This document shows, one piece after another, positions 62,890 to 64,000 of a DNA stretch of 64,000 nt (position 1 is its first letter; the number at the start of each line of letters is the position of its first letter). Origin of the DNA: Bdellovibrionales bacterium CG10_big_fil_rev_8_21_14_0_10_45_34 (lineage in GTDB: Bacteria; Bdellovibrionota; Bdellovibrionia; Bdellovibrionales; 1-14-0-10-45-34). The stretch is from positions 416,882-480,881 of the forward strand of contig PEZS01000011.1 of NCBI GenBank assembly GCA_002778785.1. The letters run 5' to 3'. Below the pieces are notes generated by a model, which did not search any database, was not told the origin of the DNA, and was given only the letters and a program-made list of their open reading frames with translations. Made by a program: the position numbers and the translations under genes.

Positions 62890-63702
62890 TCAAATCGCAT
62901 CCGCAAAAGAAGGGCGAAGTCTCTGAAATACAACTATTCCCAAAAATGAAAATCCGAACAGGCTGATGTAAAATGATATTGCAGATGACGGGTGGCTGAA
63001 AAATGCCCATTGGTTTAAAGCAATCGCCGACCTATAACCATTTACTAAATAGTAAAAAGGATTCATATCAACTAAGAAACTCAGGTTTTTAGGTAGTCGT
63101 GATGGATCCCAAAAAACTGGGGTCCCCCAAAAAGCGACCTGCATTGCTACGACAAGTATTTGATTCAGATCTCGAAAAAAAACAGACACTGCAGACAGCA
63201 GCCATCCCATCGACGAAACCAATAGACTTGATAATATCAAGAAGTACGGAAGCTGCAGCCAATACTTGGTAGGGCCAAGCCCCAAGGCAGCTGCTAATAC
63301 TAGAATGAGCACTACGAAAACCAGATGCACGTATAGTGAAGAGTACACTCTTACAGGCACCAAGATATTGAGCTTAAAGTTTACCTTTTTGACCAAAAAA
63401 CTGTACTGAGTGATAGCTTGTGAGCTGGCCAGTATGGCTTCTGAGATGAAGCTCCATGCAATGAATCCACTAAAAAACCAAATCGAAAAAGGAACTCCGT
63501 CGACTCTTTGGCCTTGTTTAAACCCAAGCTCGAAGACAAGCCACATGACCAGCATGAGGGCCAACGGTTGTATAAACGACCACAACACGCCAAACAGTGA
63601 GCCTGCGTGGCGAGAGGCAAAATCGCGCCGTACAAGCTCTGGCGCCAATTTGTGCCCGGCGATTAGGTCGTTAAAAAAACTATTGATTTTATTCATCTGC
63701 AC
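62890..63702 (-). CDS. wzm: Polysaccharide ABC exporter permease, ABC-2 type (Wzm-like)
   Basis: A 270-residue permease with six helices. RDFASRHAGSLFGVLWSFIQPLALMLVMWLVFE is in fact split over the first amphipathic stretch and helix 1, typical of Wzm/TagG proteins, and YLVNGYRSAI near the end is also usual. With the ATPase downstream it forms the exporter for the cluster's polymer. Divergent from the right-edge membrane gene 56 bp away. Confidence 0.9.
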   Translation of the reverse strand: MQMNKINSFFNDLIAGHKLAPELVRRDFASRHAGSLFGVLWSFIQPLALMLVMWLVFELGFKQGQRVDGVPFSIWFFSGFIAWSFISEAILASSQAITQYSFLVKKVNFKLNILVPVRVYSSLYVHLVFVVLILVLAAALGLGPTKYWLQLPYFLILSSLLVSSMGWLLSAVSVFFRDLNQILVVAMQVAFWGTPVFWDPSRLPKNLSFLVDMNPFYYLVNGYRSAIALNQWAFFSHPSSAISFYISLFGFSFLGIVVFQRLRPSFADAI

Positions 63703-63758
63703 CTGGAAAGTACTTCACTCAAGATGTACCACACACTAACTTACAGGCCGCGTTATAG

Positions 63759-64000
63759 ATGAGACTTTTAGATGTGAAGTCTTTTGCGCAAAAAGACCCG
63801 CTGAGTTTTTTTGCCCGAGCCTGGGCAGCTCTTCGAAATAAATATCCCGTATCCGACAAAGAGCTCTTAATGCTGAGTATTTTTGGTGCTGCTCTTGCTT
63901 ACATTTACCGAATGCCTAACGGTTGGCTCTCCGCTACTTTTTGGGCCGAAGACGGCAGCATTTTCTTCGTCCAAGACTACGAACTTGGGCCGCTGGCCAT
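63759..64000 (+). CDS. Polytopic membrane protein with WAEDG motif, partial at the right edge
   Basis: The first 80 codons of a gene running past the window. After a helix (LMLSIFGAALAYIYRM) it reads GWLSATFWAEDGSIFFVQDY, then ELGPLA, nearly the same block as the 49727-51007 product (GWRNPTFWAEDGAVFFLQDF, ELG). The two are clear paralogues on opposite sides of the cluster. Its remaining length cannot be seen. Confidence 0.75.
   Translation, partial: MRLLDVKSFAQKDPLSFFARAWAALRNKYPVSDKELLMLSIFGAALAYIYRMPNGWLSATFWAEDGSIFFVQDYELGPLA

Overview
The window looks like a chromosomal segment of a Gram-negative bacterium of middling G+C. It carries several lipoproteins with lipoboxes, a twin-arginine lipoprotein, a phosphatidylserine decarboxylase, an MscS channel and a Wzm/Wzt-type polysaccharide exporter. 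The gene mix (DUF502, SelO, YceI, pirin, HPPD, two rhomboids, S8 and S41 proteases, many small secreted proteins of unknown function) would fit a Bdellovibrionota-like or other deep proteobacterial lineage. That placement is inference and no marker gene here settles it. Most genes have AGGAG-type ribosome sites, and GTG or TTG starts occur.

Region by region. 1-4.3 kb is a small defence island: an intact AbiEi/AbiEii toxin-antitoxin pair preceded by three equal-length palindromes, a DUF502 protein, a secreted polysaccharide deacetylase, then wreckage of a cobalamin-type radical SAM gene and of a second AbiE locus. 4.3-12.0 kb holds a DUF2254 membrane protein, a P-loop kinase, an ECF sigma / membrane partner / S41 protease operon, a lipoprotein S41 relative, and a lipoprotein with a DUF6973-like domain. 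12.3-17.7 kb is mixed housekeeping (DUF486, glutathione peroxidase, YjdM) plus a MazF-type toxin-antitoxin pair, a spermidine-synthase-like protein, an SDR oxidoreductase, YceI and a rhomboid. 17.7-24.1 kb has a membrane-anchored PQQ-type propeller, a PPDK_N/PEP-mobile-domain phosphotransferase, an L-lactate permease broken by one amber codon, and HPPD. 24.2-27.4 kb is a sulfide-detoxification locus: an ArsR-family repressor divergent from rhodanese-DUF2892, persulfide dioxygenase and a TauE exporter, with the same 20-bp palindrome in front of both transcripts, followed by a second rhodanese. 27.4-42 kb carries psd, a second rhomboid, an acetyltransferase, SelO with an HPF-like small partner, a secreted deiminase-fold protein, a decarboxylase with an unusual N-terminal cupin-like domain, pirin, a VOC protein, an S8 lipoprotein protease with a long helical insertion, and an ABC transporter. 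42.2-48.7 kb has tRNA-Ser(UGA), a 5'-truncated SLC13 permease, MscS, a Kef-type antiporter interrupted by one TGA, and a Tat-exported GMC oxidoreductase.

From 49.7 kb to the right edge lies a surface-polysaccharide cluster: four related or analogous polytopic membrane proteins (one cut by the edge), two extended-SDR sugar epimerases, two glycosyltransferases, two methyltransferases and an ABC-2 exporter (Wzm/Wzt-like) whose ATPase has a C-terminal cargo-type domain.

A theme of the window is decay. Two transporters each carry a single in-frame stop, a third lacks its N-terminal half, and fragments of radical SAM, AbiE, HigA-like and possibly transposase genes sit between intact genes. The most informative positive signals are regulatory: matched operators at the sulfide locus and at AbiE.
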